The notes under the pieces are model-generated. The model did not search any database, was not told the DNA's origin, and was given only the letters and a program-made list of their open reading frames with translations. A stretch of DNA of 64,000 nt from Cedecea colo (GTDB lineage: Bacteria; Pseudomonadota; Gammaproteobacteria; Enterobacterales; Enterobacteriaceae). Shown one piece after another: positions 1-10,042 of this stretch; the stretch's first letter is position 1; each line of letters starts with the position of its first letter. The DNA lies in assembly GCF_011808225.1 (NCBI RefSeq), contig NZ_SOYS01000002.1:372001-436000 (forward strand), given 5' to 3'. A program made the translations under genes and the position numbers.

Positions 1-1253
1 AAATAGTCCGGGAAGGTTTTCGCCGTACAGCCAGGGTCAAGAATAGTTACCGGCGTGTCAGACAGGGCGACAAGCGAAAAACACATCGCCATACGGTGAT
101 CGTTATAGGTACCGATCTCTGCGTTCTGCAGCTTCGTCGGCGGCGTGACGGCGATGTAATCTTCGCCCTCTTCCACTTCTGCGCCCACTTTACGTAGCTC
201 GGTAGCCATCGCTGACAGTCTGTCCGTCTCTTTCACCCGCCAGTTATAAATATTGCGCAGCGTCGTGGTGCCTTTTGCAAAGAGCGCCGCGGTAGCTATG
301 GTCATTGCCGCATCGGGAATATGGTTCATATCCATATCGATAGCCTTCAGCTCGCCGCGCTCGCAGGAGATAAAGTCTTCGCCCCAGGTAATTTTCGCGC
401 CCATCTTTTCCAGCACGTCAGCGAAACGGATATCGCCCTGCACGCTGTTGCGTCCAATGCCGGTGACTTTTACCTTGCCGCCTTTAATAGCACCGGCCGC
501 AAGAAAGTAAGAAGCGGAAGAGGCATCGCCTTCAACCAGATAAGCTCCCGGAGACTGGTACTGCTGGCCGCCGCGAATGACGAAGCTGCGATAGTCACGG
601 TTTTCGACATTAACACCGAAGGTTTTCATCAGGTGTAAAGTGATGTCGATATAAGGTTTGGAAACCAGTTCACCTTTAATGGTGATTTCGGTGTCATTCG
701 CCGCCAGCGGGGCCATCATAAGAAGCGCTGTCAGAAACTGGCTTGAAACGCTGCCGTCTACCGCAACCTGGCCACCGGCAAAACCACCGCGTAAACGCAG
801 CGGAGGATAGTTTTCTTGTTCGAGGTAATCGATCTGCGCACCGCCCTGACGCAGAGCATCAACCAGATGACCGATAGGACGCTCTTTCATGCGCGGTTCG
901 CCCGTCAGGACGACATTATTGCTGCCTGCGCATAAAGCCGCGGCCAGAGGACGCATCGCCGTTCCCGCATTTCCCAGGAAAAGCTCCAGCTCACCCGCAG
1001 CCTGTAATGGCCCGCCAACGCCAACCACCTCACAACGAGTACGATCCGCTGAAAGCGTGTAGCTTACGCCCAGCGCTTTTAGCGCATTAAGCATATGACG
1101 AACATCATCGCTGTCGAGCAGGTTGGTCAGCTCAGTTGTGCCTTTTGCGAGTGCTGCAAGCAGCAAAGCGCGGTTAGAAACGCTTTTTGAACCGGGAAGA
1201 TTAATTGTGCCGTCAACGAGCGCGATGGGTTGTAACGTCAGGGATTCCAGCAT
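1..1253 (-). CDS. aroA: 3-phosphoshikimate 1-carboxyvinyltransferase (EPSP synthase), 3' end cut
   Basis: EPSP synthase transfers the enolpyruvyl group of PEP to shikimate-3-phosphate, the sixth step of the cytoplasmic shikimate pathway. The reading frame starts at the ATG at 1253 (protein begins [17 protein letters not shown]) and is open to base 1, where it encodes CTAKTFPDY; in E. coli this is followed by about ten more residues, so only the extreme C-terminus lies outside the window. The N-terminal LPGSKS substrate-binding motif is visible. The protein carries one extra Leu after the initiator compared with E. coli. It lies 73 bp downstream of serC in the same direction, the conserved serC-aroA operon. 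The family assignment is near certain. Confidence 0.97.
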   Translation of the reverse strand, partial: MLESLTLQPIALVDGTINLPGSKSVSNRALLLAALAKGTTELTNLLDSDDVRHMLNALKALGVSYTLSADRTRCEVVGVGGPLQAAGELELFLGNAGTAMRPLAAALCAGSNNVVLTGEPRMKERPIGHLVDALRQGGAQIDYLEQENYPPLRLRGGFAGGQVAVDGSVSSQFLTALLMMAPLAANDTEITIKGELVSKPYIDITLHLMKTFGVNVENRDYRSFVIRGGQQYQSPGAYLVEGDASSASYFLAAGAIKGGKVKVTGIGRNSVQGDIRFADVLEKMGAKITWGEDFISCERGELKAIDMDMNHIPDAAMTIATAALFAKGTTTLRNIYNWRVKETDRLSAMATELRKVGAEVEEGEDYIAVTPPTKLQNAEIGTYNDHRMAMCFSLVALSDTPVTILDPGCTAKTFPDY

Positions 1254-1283
1254 GGGGAAGTACTCTCAATCAAACAGAATAAA

Positions 1284-1306
1284 CCCCGCGAGAACGGCTC
1301 GCGGGG
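1284..1306 (-). terminator. serC-aroA intercistronic hairpin (attenuator-like)
   Basis: A perfect 9-bp inverted repeat (CCCCGCGAG, loop AACGG, CTCGCGGGG) lies in the gap between serC and aroA. Read on the minus strand it is followed by TTTATT, a weak U tract. Terminator-like structures between serC and aroA are known in enteric bacteria and are thought to lower aroA expression relative to serC. Partial termination here is inference. Confidence 0.65.
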
Positions 1307-1326
1307 AGAAACGCAACGCGCGCGGC

Positions 1327-2412
1327 TTAGCCGTGACGACGTTCGAAGTTAACCATAAAGTCAGTAAGCGCTTTAACGCCTTCAAGCGGCATAGCATTAT
1401 AAATAGAAGCGCGCATGCCGCCCACGACACGGTGGCCTTTCAGAGCATGCAAACCAGCCGCGAAGGACTCTTCAAGGAAGAGCTTATCCAGAGCGCTGTC
1501 GGCCAGCTGGAACGGAACGTTCATGCGGGAACGGTTAGCCGGGGCCACATCGTTACGATAGAAGTCGCTGTTATCAATCACGCCGTAAAGGAGATCCGCT
1601 TTCGCCTGGTTGATTTTGTCCATAGCCGCGACGCCGCCTTGCTCTTTGAGCCACTTAAATACCAGCCCTGACAGATACCAGGCGAAGGTTGGCGGCGTGT
1701 TAAACATGGAGTCGTTATCGTTTAGCACGGTGTAATCGAGAATAGACGGACAGGATTGGTGCGCCTTGCCAAGCAAATCTTCACGCACGATAACCAGCGT
1801 CAGGCCTGCCGGGCCGATATTTTTCTGCGCGCCTGCGTAAATCACACCGAAACGGCTGACGTCCAGCGGCTGCGACAGGATGGTAGAAGAAAAATCGGCG
1901 GCCACCACCGTATCGCCGAAATCAGGCGTTTCGTGGATAGCGATGCCGTCGATGGTTTCGTTCGGGCAATAGTGCAGGTAAGCACTGTTATCAGAAACCT
2001 GCCACTCGCTCATCGGCTTGATGGCACGCAGGCCGTCCACGGTCACTTTGGCATCAAACACGGCTGGAGTAAGGTATTTATGCGCTTCTTTTACCGCGCT
2101 ATGCGCCCAGTAGCCGCCGTCGATGTAGTCAGCGGTTTTCTTATCGCCCAGCAGGTTTAACGGAACGCCAGCGAACTGTCCGCGTCCGCCGCCGTGGCAG
2201 AACAAAACTTTGTAGTTCGAGGGGATTTGCAGCAGATCGCGAAAATCTTTTTCGGCGTCGTGCGCTACCTGAATAAATTCTTTACTACGGTGGCTTATCT
2301 CCATTACGGAGGTGCCCAGCCCGTTCCAGTCGCAGAGTTCGTGCTGTGCACGACGAAGTACGTCAGCCGGTAGCATCGCCGGGCCGGAACTAAAATTGTA
2401 TACCTGAGTCAT
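1327..2412 (-). CDS. serC: phosphoserine/phosphohydroxythreonine aminotransferase
   Basis: This PLP enzyme converts 3-phosphohydroxypyruvate plus glutamate to O-phosphoserine (serine synthesis) and acts on the analogous intermediate of pyridoxal phosphate synthesis. The 361-residue protein opens with the family signature [11 protein letters not shown] and has the PLP-binding lysine in [11 protein letters not shown] (K197). Length matches the E. coli enzyme (362). It is first in the serC-aroA operon, which links serine, vitamin B6 and aromatic synthesis. A 160-bp gap to ycaP upstream should hold its promoter. Confidence 0.97.
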   Translation of the reverse strand: MTQVYNFSSGPAMLPADVLRRAQHELCDWNGLGTSVMEISHRSKEFIQVAHDAEKDFRDLLQIPSNYKVLFCHGGGRGQFAGVPLNLLGDKKTADYIDGGYWAHSAVKEAHKYLTPAVFDAKVTVDGLRAIKPMSEWQVSDNSAYLHYCPNETIDGIAIHETPDFGDTVVAADFSSTILSQPLDVSRFGVIYAGAQKNIGPAGLTLVIVREDLLGKAHQSCPSILDYTVLNDNDSMFNTPPTFAWYLSGLVFKWLKEQGGVAAMDKINQAKADLLYGVIDNSDFYRNDVAPANRSRMNVPFQLADSALDKLFLEESFAAGLHALKGHRVVGGMRASIYNAMPLEGVKALTDFMVNFERRHG

Positions 2413-2572
2413 TTCCCCTCACCACGCTTAGAGCAATAAGATTTATCACGTTATCGGTTTTATCACTCACTTGCAGGGGCTGCAATGGTTAATCCGGCAC
2501 GGCGGAAGAATGTGCGCAAAATCACACAAAACAATCCACCAGCCAGCCCATAAAACACCCTATTTATTCTCG

Positions 2573-3265
2573 TCACGTCACTCGCTTTGCGGTACAGGCT
2601 TTTACCCAGGCGTCATTTTTGCAGCGTGGACAAGATAATTTATCGCCGGCGTTAAACTTTATAATCTCGCTGCAGCGAATGCAGGCATAGTCGCCATCTT
2701 CGGGTATTTTTTCGAACCGTTCATTGCAGGGCTCGGGCAAAATGGATAATCCCGGTCTGACGAGATGATCCGGGTAAAAATAGACGCTTATCTGACCGTT
2801 GGTCTCCAGGATAGCAAGGCGAACCTGCCCCAGGTGTTCAACGCTGTGCAGCCGAAGCTCCATGAAAAACTCAAACTCGGTCATGTTCTGGGCCTGCATT
2901 TTTTCCCAGGCGAACTCCCCGTCTTCAATAATGACCTTCGCTTTGCCCTCAAACAGCGTTTCCAGCTTTTCGCTGTGGTTCATCAGCCACATCACCAGGC
3001 GATACAGACAGGCAAGGGTAATAAACACCACAAATACGGGCAGCATCGGCACGTCGTGGTAAAACGCCACGTCGCCCGCAGCCGAGCCTAAGGTCAAAAT
3101 AATGAGCACTTCAAAAAGCGACATCTGACGCACGCCGCGACGTCCGGTAATTTTCAAAAACAGGAAAACCAGAATAAAGGTATAAAGGCTGCGGACACCG
3201 ACTTCTAATAAAAAGTCAGGGGGCACGTCGTTGAAAGCCATACGTTGTAGATCAAAGGTCTTCAT
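2573..3265 (-). CDS. ycaP: DUF421 inner-membrane protein YcaP
   Basis: A 230-residue protein closely resembling E. coli YcaP. Residues about 17-95 form three hydrophobic stretches typical of DUF421 proteins, with the conserved segment TGRRGVRQMSLFEVLIIL. A soluble C-terminal half follows. The C-terminus carries CIRC and CPRC pairs (near residues 195 and 217) that look like a zinc-ribbon or rubredoxin-like knuckle. Function is unknown. It is divergent from ycaO, with about 135 bp of shared upstream DNA. Confidence 0.93.
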   Translation of the reverse strand: MKTFDLQRMAFNDVPPDFLLEVGVRSLYTFILVFLFLKITGRRGVRQMSLFEVLIILTLGSAAGDVAFYHDVPMLPVFVVFITLACLYRLVMWLMNHSEKLETLFEGKAKVIIEDGEFAWEKMQAQNMTEFEFFMELRLHSVEHLGQVRLAILETNGQISVYFYPDHLVRPGLSILPEPCNERFEKIPEDGDYACIRCSEIIKFNAGDKLSCPRCKNDAWVKACTAKRVT

Positions 3266-3400
3266 TTATCCCGCCATAACAGTTATTTACTGAGTGTAAG
3301 CATAGCCTGTTATGCTAGTAACACCCACAACGCTGGCGATAGCGCCAGCCCGCTAAAACCCGTATCATTGCGCGCTTTGCGTACGACAAAAGTGAACCTC

Positions 3401-5164
3401 ATGACTCAAACCTTTATTCCCGGTAAAGATGCCGCCCTGGAAGATTCTATTGCCCGCTTCCAGAAGCAGCTCACCGATCTCGGCTTTAATATAGAAGAAG
3501 CCTCCTGGCTGAACCCCGTTCCTAACGTTTGGTCGGTCCACATTCGTGATAAAGACAGCGCGCTGTGCTTTACGAATGGCAAAGGCGCCACCAAAAAAGC
3601 CGCGCTGGCTTCCGCGCTGGGCGAATATTTTGAACGTCTTTCCACCAACTACTTTTTCGCTGATTTCTGGCTGGGTGAAACCATCGCCAATGGCCCATTT
3701 GTGCACTATCCGAATGAGAAGTGGTTCCCGATCCCTGAAGATGAACAGCTGCCGGCAGGGATTCTCGACGATCGTCTGCGCGCGTTTTACGATCCAGAAA
3801 ACGAGCTGACCGCAGGCATGCTGATCGACCTGCAGTCAGGTAACGAAGAACGCGGCATCTGCGCGTTGCCGTTTACCCGCCAGTCCGATCTGCAAACTGT
3901 TTATATCCCGATGAACATTATCGGCAACCTGTACGTTTCCAACGGAATGTCCGCCGGAAATACCGCCAACGAAGCGCGAGTGCAGGGCCTGTCCGAAGTT
4001 TTTGAACGCCATATTAAAAATCGCATTATTGCCGAATCAATCAGCCTGCCGGAAATTCCGCAGGCAGTGCTCGCGCGCTACCCGGGCGTGGTGGAATCCA
4101 TCGCGAAGCTCGAAGCGGAAGGGTTCCCGATATTTGCTTACGATGGCTCCCTCGGCGGCAAATATCCGGTTATCTGTGTTGTCCTGTTTAATCCGGCGAA
4201 CGGCACCTGCTTCGCCTCGTTCGGCGCGCATCCTGATTTCGGCGTGGCGCTGGAACGTACGGTTACCGAGCTGCTGCAGGGCCGTGGTCTTAAAGATCTC
4301 GACGTCTTTACTCCACCAACCTTTGATGATGAAGAAGTGGCGGAGCACGCCAACCTCGAAACTCACTTTATCGACTCAAGCGGCCTGATCTCCTGGGATA
4401 TGTTCAAACAGGATGCGGATTACCCGTTCGTGGACTGGAGCTTCTCAGGCACAACCGAAGAAGAGTTCGCCACGTTAATGGCTATTTTTAACGCGGAAGA
4501 CCAGGAGGTTTACATCGCGGATTACCAGCATCTGGATGTTTATGCCTGCCGCATTATCGTTCCGGGCATGTCCGATATTTACCCTGCGGAAGACCTGCTG
4601 TTAGCCAACAATAATATGGGTTATCACCTGCGCGAAACCATTCTTGCCCTGCCGGGCAGCGAGTGGGAAAAACAGGATTATCTGGATCTGATTTCCCAGC
4701 TGGATGAAGAAGGCCACGATGATTTTACCCGCGTACGCGAGCTGCTTGGCCTGGCGACAGGCAAAGATAATGGCTGGTATACGCTGCGCATCGGCGAGCT
4801 GAAGGCTATGCTGGCGCTGGCCGGTGGCGATCCAGAGCAAGCGCTGATCTGGACCGAATGGACCATGGAGTTCAATGCTTCTATTTTCAGCGCCGAACGC
4901 GCTAACTACTACCGTTGCCTGCAAACTCTGCTGTTGCTGGCGATGGAAGAAGAACGCGAGCCGCTGCAATATCTGAATGCGTTTGTCCGCATGTATGGCG
5001 CGCAAACCGTGGAAGCAGCAAGCGCTGCGTTAAGCGGCGAGGCTGCGTTCTATGGCCTGCAGGCGGTCGACAGCGATCTTAAGGCGTTTCCGGCACATCA
5101 GGCGCTCCTGGGCGCTTACGAAAAATTACAGCGCGCGAAAGCCCGTTTCTGGCAAGCTAACTAA
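3401..5164 (+). CDS. ycaO: YcaO, ATP-dependent cyclodehydratase-family protein linked to RimO-dependent S12 methylthiolation
   Basis: YcaO proteins activate peptide backbone amides with ATP. The E. coli member is implicated in beta-methylthiolation of ribosomal protein S12. The 587-residue protein matches the E. coli sequence throughout. The Glu-rich ATP-binding segments GATKKAALASALGEYFERLS and RVQGLSEVFERH are present. The C-terminus ends KARFWQAN and lacks the proline-rich PxPxP tail of azoline-forming YcaOs. The start chosen is the ATG at 3401 (MTQTFIPGKDAALEDS); an in-frame TTG at 3368 would add 11 unconserved residues. It lies upstream of focA, and in E. coli some focA-pfl promoters lie in or near ycaO. 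Confidence 0.95.
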   Translation: MTQTFIPGKDAALEDSIARFQKQLTDLGFNIEEASWLNPVPNVWSVHIRDKDSALCFTNGKGATKKAALASALGEYFERLSTNYFFADFWLGETIANGPFVHYPNEKWFPIPEDEQLPAGILDDRLRAFYDPENELTAGMLIDLQSGNEERGICALPFTRQSDLQTVYIPMNIIGNLYVSNGMSAGNTANEARVQGLSEVFERHIKNRIIAESISLPEIPQAVLARYPGVVESIAKLEAEGFPIFAYDGSLGGKYPVICVVLFNPANGTCFASFGAHPDFGVALERTVTELLQGRGLKDLDVFTPPTFDDEEVAEHANLETHFIDSSGLISWDMFKQDADYPFVDWSFSGTTEEEFATLMAIFNAEDQEVYIADYQHLDVYACRIIVPGMSDIYPAEDLLLANNNMGYHLRETILALPGSEWEKQDYLDLISQLDEEGHDDFTRVRELLGLATGKDNGWYTLRIGELKAMLALAGGDPEQALIWTEWTMEFNASIFSAERANYYRCLQTLLLLAMEEEREPLQYLNAFVRMYGAQTVEAASAALSGEAAFYGLQAVDSDLKAFPAHQALLGAYEKLQRAKARFWQAN

Positions 5165-5212
5165 CGGGCGTACTTTGCCAGCTGCTTGATTAACGCGGCT
5201 TGCGCTATATTA

Positions 5213-5390
5213 AGGGGCAATTTTATTGCCTCTTAACTCTCTGACAAAAAAGAAAAAAACGTGGTTTTTCCTTCGTTGTGGTTAGCAGCCGAAAATCAAT
5301 GAATTGATTTTGCTGGTTTTTTATTTGGTGCTATACGTGCAATATGCAAATTGAGGGTTTGTCATCAATCTGAGGGGCAATTTTATTGCC
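5213..5390 (+). repeat. Terminator-nested repeat, copy A (ycaO-focA gap)
   Basis: An 18-bp hairpin sequence (AGGGGCAATTTTATTGCC) occurs at 5213-5230 and again, identical, at 5373-5390. Between the copies is a body whose ends are inverted repeats: CTGACAAA at 5241-5248 and TTTGTCATCAATCTGA ending at 5373. The body can be aligned over its full length with copy B at 59106-59240, with about four positions in five identical by hand alignment, mostly ungapped. It contains an internal purine/pyrimidine hairpin (AAGAAAAAA / TTTTTCCTT) and the dyad AATCAATGAATTGATT (5295-5310), which fits the IHF consensus. No coding capacity was seen. Interpretation as a miniature mobile element is inference. Confidence 0.8.
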
Positions 5391-5398
5391 CTTATTTT
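5374..5398 (+). terminator. Distal hairpin of copy A, likely ycaO terminator
   Basis: Hairpin GGGCAAT-TTT-ATTGCCC followed by TTATTTTTATT, a plausible Rho-independent terminator for ycaO. The same hairpin sequence at 5213-5230 is not followed by a T tract, so the distal copy is the functional-looking one. Confidence 0.65.
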
Positions 5399-5650
5399 TA
5401 TTATGCTAAAAAATAATCTTATATGTAGCTAATCAGTTAAATACAGGTGAAATATTTAATCTTTAAACTGCATATATTGTTGCCATTGTTTTTAAATACT
5501 CCGTTTTAATTAACGTTAAAAAAACGCGGGATAACTAAACTTCAAATTAATGAATAACATTTAAAATTTAGTTATTCCATTAAAATCATAGAGTTAATTT
5601 AAAAATAGCGCTTTCGCCCGCCGCATGCGGGTCCGTAAGCTTGGTTAAAT
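5399..5650. other. AT-rich focA-pfl control region
   Basis: About 250 bp of very AT-rich DNA without a credible ORF. It contains a long inverted repeat (GGATAACTAAA at 5529-5539, TTTAGTTATTCC at 5567-5578) and a short GC-rich palindrome CCGCATGCGG at 5621-5630. In E. coli the equivalent region binds FNR, ArcA and IHF and drives anaerobic expression of focA-pflB. Exact sites other than the FNR-like one listed separately could not be assigned by eye. Confidence 0.5.
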
Positions 5651-5664
5651 ATGATCCACATCAA
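5651..5664 (+). promoter_or_regulatory. FNR-like site upstream of focA
   Basis: ATGATCCACATCAA matches the FNR consensus TTGATNNNNATCAA at all but the first base. A class II activator position (-41.5) would put the transcript start near 5699 with TAGTAT (5687-5692) as -10; a TATAAT at 5674-5679 is an alternative -10. Anaerobic FNR activation of focA-pfl is established in E. coli. The start-site assignment is inference. Confidence 0.6.
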
Positions 5665-5723
5665 TTTTTACTCTATAATGCTTTGTTAGTATCTTCTCGC
5701 CGAATAAATAAGAGAGAGTTAGT

Positions 5724-6581
5724 GTGAAAACTGACAACCCTTTTGATCTATTGCTTCCACCCGTCATGGCAAAAGTTGCCGAAGATACCGGTGTCTATAA
5801 AGCAACAAAACAGCCGCTGACGACGTTTTATTTAGCGATCACAGCAGGTATGTTTATCTCGATTGCTTTTGTCTTTTACATTACCGCTACGACCGGTACT
5901 TCGACCATTCCATTCGGTATCGCCAAGCTTATCGGCGGAACCTGTTTCTCTTTGGGGTTGATACTTTGCGTGGTCTGCGGTGCCGATCTGTTCACCTCAA
6001 CCGTGCTGATTGTCGTGGCGAAAGCCAGCGGCCGCATCACCTGGGGTCAGTTAGCGCGTAACTGGATTAACGTCTATGTTGGTAATCTGATTGGCGCACT
6101 TCTCTTTGTCCTCCTGATTTGGCTGTCAGGAATGTATATGACCGCTAACGGCGCCTGGGGCCTGAACGTCCTGCAGACCGCCGACCATAAAATGCATCAT
6201 ACATTCATCGAAGCCGTGTGCCTCGGTATCCTTGCGAACTTAATGGTTTGCCTGGCCGTCTGGATGAGCTACTCCGGTCGCAGCCTGATGGACAAAATGT
6301 TTGCAATGATCCTTCCGGTCGCCATGTTCGTTGCCTGCGGCTTCGAGCACAGCATTGCGAACATGTTCATGATCCCGATGGGGATCGTGGTACGCCATTT
6401 CGCAAGCCCGGCGTTCTGGACCGCAGTCGGGTCTTCTGCGGATAGTTTTTCTCATCTGACCATACTGAACTTCATCACTGATAACCTCATTCCGGTAACT
6501 ATCGGAAACATCATCGGCGGTGGTTTGTTGGTCGGGTTGACATACTGGGTAATTTATCTGCGCGGTGATGACAAGCACTAA
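5724..6581 (+). CDS. focA: formate channel FocA
   Basis: A pentameric inner-membrane channel of the formate/nitrite transporter family that moves formate out of and back into fermenting cells. The 285-residue protein has six hydrophobic segments and matches E. coli FocA throughout, including [15 protein letters not shown] at the N-terminus and [15 protein letters not shown] around residue 210. The start is GTG at 5724, preceded by AGAGAGAG. It is followed 53 bp later by pflB, whose product makes the formate. The N-terminal helix of FocA interacts with PflB in E. coli. Confidence 0.97.
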   Translation: MKTDNPFDLLLPPVMAKVAEDTGVYKATKQPLTTFYLAITAGMFISIAFVFYITATTGTSTIPFGIAKLIGGTCFSLGLILCVVCGADLFTSTVLIVVAKASGRITWGQLARNWINVYVGNLIGALLFVLLIWLSGMYMTANGAWGLNVLQTADHKMHHTFIEAVCLGILANLMVCLAVWMSYSGRSLMDKMFAMILPVAMFVACGFEHSIANMFMIPMGIVVRHFASPAFWTAVGSSADSFSHLTILNFITDNLIPVTIGNIIGGGLLVGLTYWVIYLRGDDKH

Positions 6582-6634
6582 GTGCCGTTCAACGCGCGGG
6601 GAATAAGAAATCCACATTAGAAGGTAGGTGTTAC

Positions 6635-8917
6635 ATGTCCGAGCTTAATGAAAAGTTAGCCACAGCCTGGGAAGGTTTTGCCAAAGGCGACTGGCAGAAT
6701 GAAGTTAACGTACGTGACTTCATTCAGAAAAACTACACCCCTTACGAGGGCGACGAGTCCTTCCTGGCAGGCGCGACAGACGCAACTACCAGGCTGTGGG
6801 ACAGCGTTATGGAAGGCGTTAAACAGGAAAACCGCACTCATGCGCCTGTTGACTTCGATACCGACCTCGCTTCAACCATCACCTCTCATGATGCTGGCTA
6901 TATCAACAAGTCCCTCGAAACCATCGTGGGTCTGCAAACCGATGCGCCTCTGAAACGTGCCATTATTCCGTTCGGCGGCATCAAAATGGTTGAAGGTTCC
7001 TGCAAAGTATACGGTCGTGAACTCGACCCTATGCTTAAAAAGATCTTTACCGAATACCGTAAGACTCACAATCAGGGCGTGTTTGACGTTTACACCAAAG
7101 ACATCCTGAACTGCCGTAAATCAGGCGTCATCACCGGTCTGCCGGATGCTTACGGCCGCGGTCGTATCATCGGTGACTACCGTCGCGTTGCGCTGTACGG
7201 TATCGACTACCTGATGAAAGACAAATTTGCCCAGTTCAACTCACTGCAAACCAAACTGGAAAACGGTGAAGATCTGGAAGCAACCATTCGTCTGCGTGAA
7301 GAGATCTCCGAACAGCATCGCGCGCTGGGTCAGATCAAAGAAATGGCGGCGAAATACGGCTGCGATATCTCGGGTCCTGCTACCAACGCTCAGGAAGCGG
7401 TTCAGTGGACCTACTTCGGCTACCTGGCCGCGGTTAAATCTCAGAACGGCGCTGCCATGTCCTTCGGTCGCGTATCCACCTTCCTGGATGCCTACATCGA
7501 ACGCGACCTGAAAGCAGGCAAAATCACCGAGCTCGACGCGCAGGAAATGATTGACCACCTGGTCATGAAGCTGCGTATGGTTCGCTTCCTGCGCACCCCT
7601 GAATACGATGAGCTGTTCTCCGGCGACCCAATCTGGGCAACTGAATCTATCGGCGGTATGGGCGTTGATGGCCGTACTCTGGTCACCAAATCCAGCTTCC
7701 GCTTCCTGAACACCCTGTATACCATGGGGCCGTCTCCGGAGCCGAACATCACCATTCTGTGGTCTGAAAAACTACCGCTGAACTTTAAAAAATACGCGGC
7801 TAAAGTCTCCATCGACACCTCTTCTCTGCAATATGAGAATGACGATCTGATGCGTCCTGACTTTAACAACGACGACTACGCTATTGCCTGCTGCGTAAGC
7901 CCGATGATCGTTGGTAAGCAAATGCAGTTCTTCGGTGCTCGTGCAAACCTCGCGAAAACCATGCTGTATGCGATCAACGGCGGCGTTGATGAAAAACTGA
8001 AAATGCAGGTTGGTCCTAAAGAAGCGCCAATCACTGCTGAGGTTCTGGATTACGATAACGTTCTGGACCGTCTGGACCACTTTATGGACTGGCTGGCTAA
8101 ACAGTACGTCACCGCGCTGAACATCATTCACTATATGCATGATAAATACAGCTACGAAGCGTCGCTGATGGCTCTGCATGACCGTGACGTTGTTCGCACT
8201 ATGGCTTGTGGTATCGCCGGTCTGTCCGTTGCAGCCGACTCCCTGTCTGCAATCAAGTACGCCAAAGTTAAACCAATTCGTGATGAAGACGGCCTGGCGA
8301 CAGACTTCGAAATCGAAGGTGAATATCCACAGTTCGGTAACAACGATCCGCGCGTGGATGACATCGCCGTTGACCTGGTAGAACGTTTCATGAAGAAAAT
8401 TCAGAAACTGACTACCTACCGTGGCGCTATCGCGACGCAGTCCGTTCTGACCATCACTTCTAACGTGGTTTATGGTAAGAAAACGGGTAACACGCCAGAC
8501 GGCCGTCGCGCAGGTACGCCGTTCGGCCCAGGCGCTAACCCAATGCACGGTCGCGACCAGAAAGGCGCCGTTGCCTCTCTGACTTCCGTTGCTAAACTGC
8601 CGTTTGCTTATGCTAAAGACGGGATCTCTTACACCTTCTCTATCGTGCCAAACGCGTTGGGCAAAGACGACGACGTGCGTAAAACTAACCTCGCGGGTCT
8701 GATGGATGGTTACTTCCACCATGAGACGTCCATCGAAGGTGGTCAACACCTGAACGTGAACGTAATGAACCGTGAAATGCTGCTGGATGCGATGGAACAC
8801 CCTGAGAAATATCCTCAGTTGACCATTCGCGTCTCCGGTTACGCGGTACGTTTTAACTCCCTGACCAAAGAGCAGCAGCAGGACGTTATTACCCGTACCT
8901 TCACAAAAACCATGTAA
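6635..8917 (+). CDS. pflB: formate C-acetyltransferase (pyruvate formate-lyase)
   Basis: A glycyl-radical enzyme that cleaves pyruvate with CoA to acetyl-CoA and formate during anaerobic growth. The 760 residues equal the E. coli length. The catalytic cysteine pair is in [13 protein letters not shown] (residues 419-420 counting Met) and the radical glycine in [10 protein letters not shown] near the C-terminus. The ATG at 6635 has the ribosome-binding site GAAGGTAGG. Activation needs PflA, encoded 384 bp downstream. Synonymous codon use is strongly biased, as expected for an abundant protein. Confidence 0.98.
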   Translation: MSELNEKLATAWEGFAKGDWQNEVNVRDFIQKNYTPYEGDESFLAGATDATTRLWDSVMEGVKQENRTHAPVDFDTDLASTITSHDAGYINKSLETIVGLQTDAPLKRAIIPFGGIKMVEGSCKVYGRELDPMLKKIFTEYRKTHNQGVFDVYTKDILNCRKSGVITGLPDAYGRGRIIGDYRRVALYGIDYLMKDKFAQFNSLQTKLENGEDLEATIRLREEISEQHRALGQIKEMAAKYGCDISGPATNAQEAVQWTYFGYLAAVKSQNGAAMSFGRVSTFLDAYIERDLKAGKITELDAQEMIDHLVMKLRMVRFLRTPEYDELFSGDPIWATESIGGMGVDGRTLVTKSSFRFLNTLYTMGPSPEPNITILWSEKLPLNFKKYAAKVSIDTSSLQYENDDLMRPDFNNDDYAIACCVSPMIVGKQMQFFGARANLAKTMLYAINGGVDEKLKMQVGPKEAPITAEVLDYDNVLDRLDHFMDWLAKQYVTALNIIHYMHDKYSYEASLMALHDRDVVRTMACGIAGLSVAADSLSAIKYAKVKPIRDEDGLATDFEIEGEYPQFGNNDPRVDDIAVDLVERFMKKIQKLTTYRGAIATQSVLTITSNVVYGKKTGNTPDGRRAGTPFGPGANPMHGRDQKGAVASLTSVAKLPFAYAKDGISYTFSIVPNALGKDDDVRKTNLAGLMDGYFHHETSIEGGQHLNVNVMNREMLLDAMEHPEKYPQLTIRVSGYAVRFNSLTKEQQQDVITRTFTKTM

Positions 8918-8940
8918 TATCTGGTTTGGCTGGAAAAGCA

Positions 8941-9120
8941 TCGCCCTATGAGATGCGAATTACAGCCAGGCGGCAAGCGAGTGACAAAATTGGCGCAAGT
9001 CGTTTTGAACGCTGCTTGCAGCGGCTCGCAGGGGAATAATCCCGATGAGCTTACTAAGGTAAGTGACTCGGGTGAGAGAATGCAGCCAACACCCCTGCAA
9101 TTTGCAGGGTGACGGGTATA
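8941..9120. repeat. ERIC (intergenic repeat unit) with internal insertion
   Basis: The stretch GAGCTTACTAAGGTAAGTGA within 9047-9066, followed by CTCGGGTGAG and later GCAGCCAAC and the terminal GACGGGTATA (9111-9120), is the right arm and core of the Enterobacterial Repetitive Intergenic Consensus. The left arm is recognisable as GGCGGCAAGCGAG near 8971. About 50 bp between the left arm and the core (about 8985-9038) do not fit the 127-bp consensus, resembling the known ERIC variants with an internal insertion. The core folds as CCCGA...CTCGGG (9041-9072) and CCCTGCA...TGCAGGG (9093-9109). It lies between pflB and pflA. The left boundary is approximate. Confidence 0.8.
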
Positions 9121-9124
9121 GAAT

Positions 9125-9154
9125 AAAGGCTCCACTCAGGTGGGGCCTTTTCTT
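9125..9154 (+). terminator. pflB Rho-independent terminator
   Basis: Hairpin AAAGGCTCCAC-TCAG-GTGGGGCCTTT (one G-U pair) followed by TCTT, directly after the ERIC element. It would end the abundant focA-pflB transcript ahead of pflA, which therefore likely has its own promoter in 9155-9301. Confidence 0.8.
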
Positions 9155-9301
9155 ATCCCCCGGTCAGAACCAGTTTTGCAGGATAACTGCTACGTTTAGG
9201 CTATCGTGCAAAATTGATTCGACGCGGCACGCAACACACAGACCGCGCTCAACCTGGCCCATGCTTTGTCTTCATGGGTCAATACTGGAGAAAACACCGC
9301 A

Positions 9302-10042
9302 ATGTCAGCAATTGGCCGAATTCATTCCTTTGAATCATGCGGTACCGTGGATGGCCCCGGTATTCGTTTTATCACCTTCTTCCAGGGCTGCCTGATGCGC
9401 TGCCTGTACTGTCACAACCGTGATACGTGGGATACGCACGGCGGCAAAGAAATCACCGTCGAAGAGCTAATGAAAGAAGTGGTGACCTACCGCCACTTTA
9501 TGAATGCCTCCGGCGGCGGCGTAACCGCATCCGGTGGGGAAGCCATTTTGCAGGCTGAATTTGTGCGTGACTGGTTCCGCGCCTGCCACCAGGAAGGCAT
9601 TCACACCTGTCTTGATACCAACGGTTTCGTGCGCCGTTACGATCCGGTGATCGATGAATTACTGGAAGTGACCGATCTGGTGATGCTCGATTTGAAACAG
9701 ATGAACGACGAGATACATCAGAACCTGGTGGGCGTGTCTAATCACCGCACTCTGGAGTTCGCACGCTACCTCGCTGATAAAAATATTAAGGTCTGGATCC
9801 GCTATGTGGTCGTGCCCGGCTGGTCAGACGATGACGATTCCGCGCACCGCCTCGGCGAGTTCACTCGTGACATGGGCAACGTTGAGAAAATCGAACTGCT
9901 GCCGTACCACGAACTTGGTAAGCATAAGTGGGTCGCAATGGGTGAGGAGTACAAGCTGGACGGCGTACATCCGCCCAAAAAAGAGACCATGGATCGCGTA
10001 AAAGGCATCCTCGAACAGTATGGTCACAAGGTGATGTACTAA
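9302..10042 (+). CDS. pflA: pyruvate formate-lyase activating enzyme (radical SAM)
   Basis: A radical-SAM enzyme that abstracts hydrogen from the PflB glycine using a 4Fe-4S cluster and S-adenosylmethionine. The 246-residue protein has the cluster motif C30-x3-C34-x2-C37 (CLMRCLYC) and the SGGE SAM-binding motif. The start chosen is ATG 9302 ([20 protein letters not shown]); an upstream in-frame start at 9266 would add 12 unconserved residues. Separation from pflB by an ERIC element and a terminator is consistent with independent, lower expression. Confidence 0.97.
   Translation: MSAIGRIHSFESCGTVDGPGIRFITFFQGCLMRCLYCHNRDTWDTHGGKEITVEELMKEVVTYRHFMNASGGGVTASGGEAILQAEFVRDWFRACHQEGIHTCLDTNGFVRRYDPVIDELLEVTDLVMLDLKQMNDEIHQNLVGVSNHRTLEFARYLADKNIKVWIRYVVVPGWSDDDDSAHRLGEFTRDMGNVEKIELLPYHELGKHKWVAMGEEYKLDGVHPPKKETMDRVKGILEQYGHKVMY

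Noticed and set aside
7772-8941. 389-codon open frame antisense to pflB
   Set aside because: It lies wholly opposite the strongly conserved pflB. Open antisense frames are common opposite highly expressed, codon-biased genes, and the translation has no family features.
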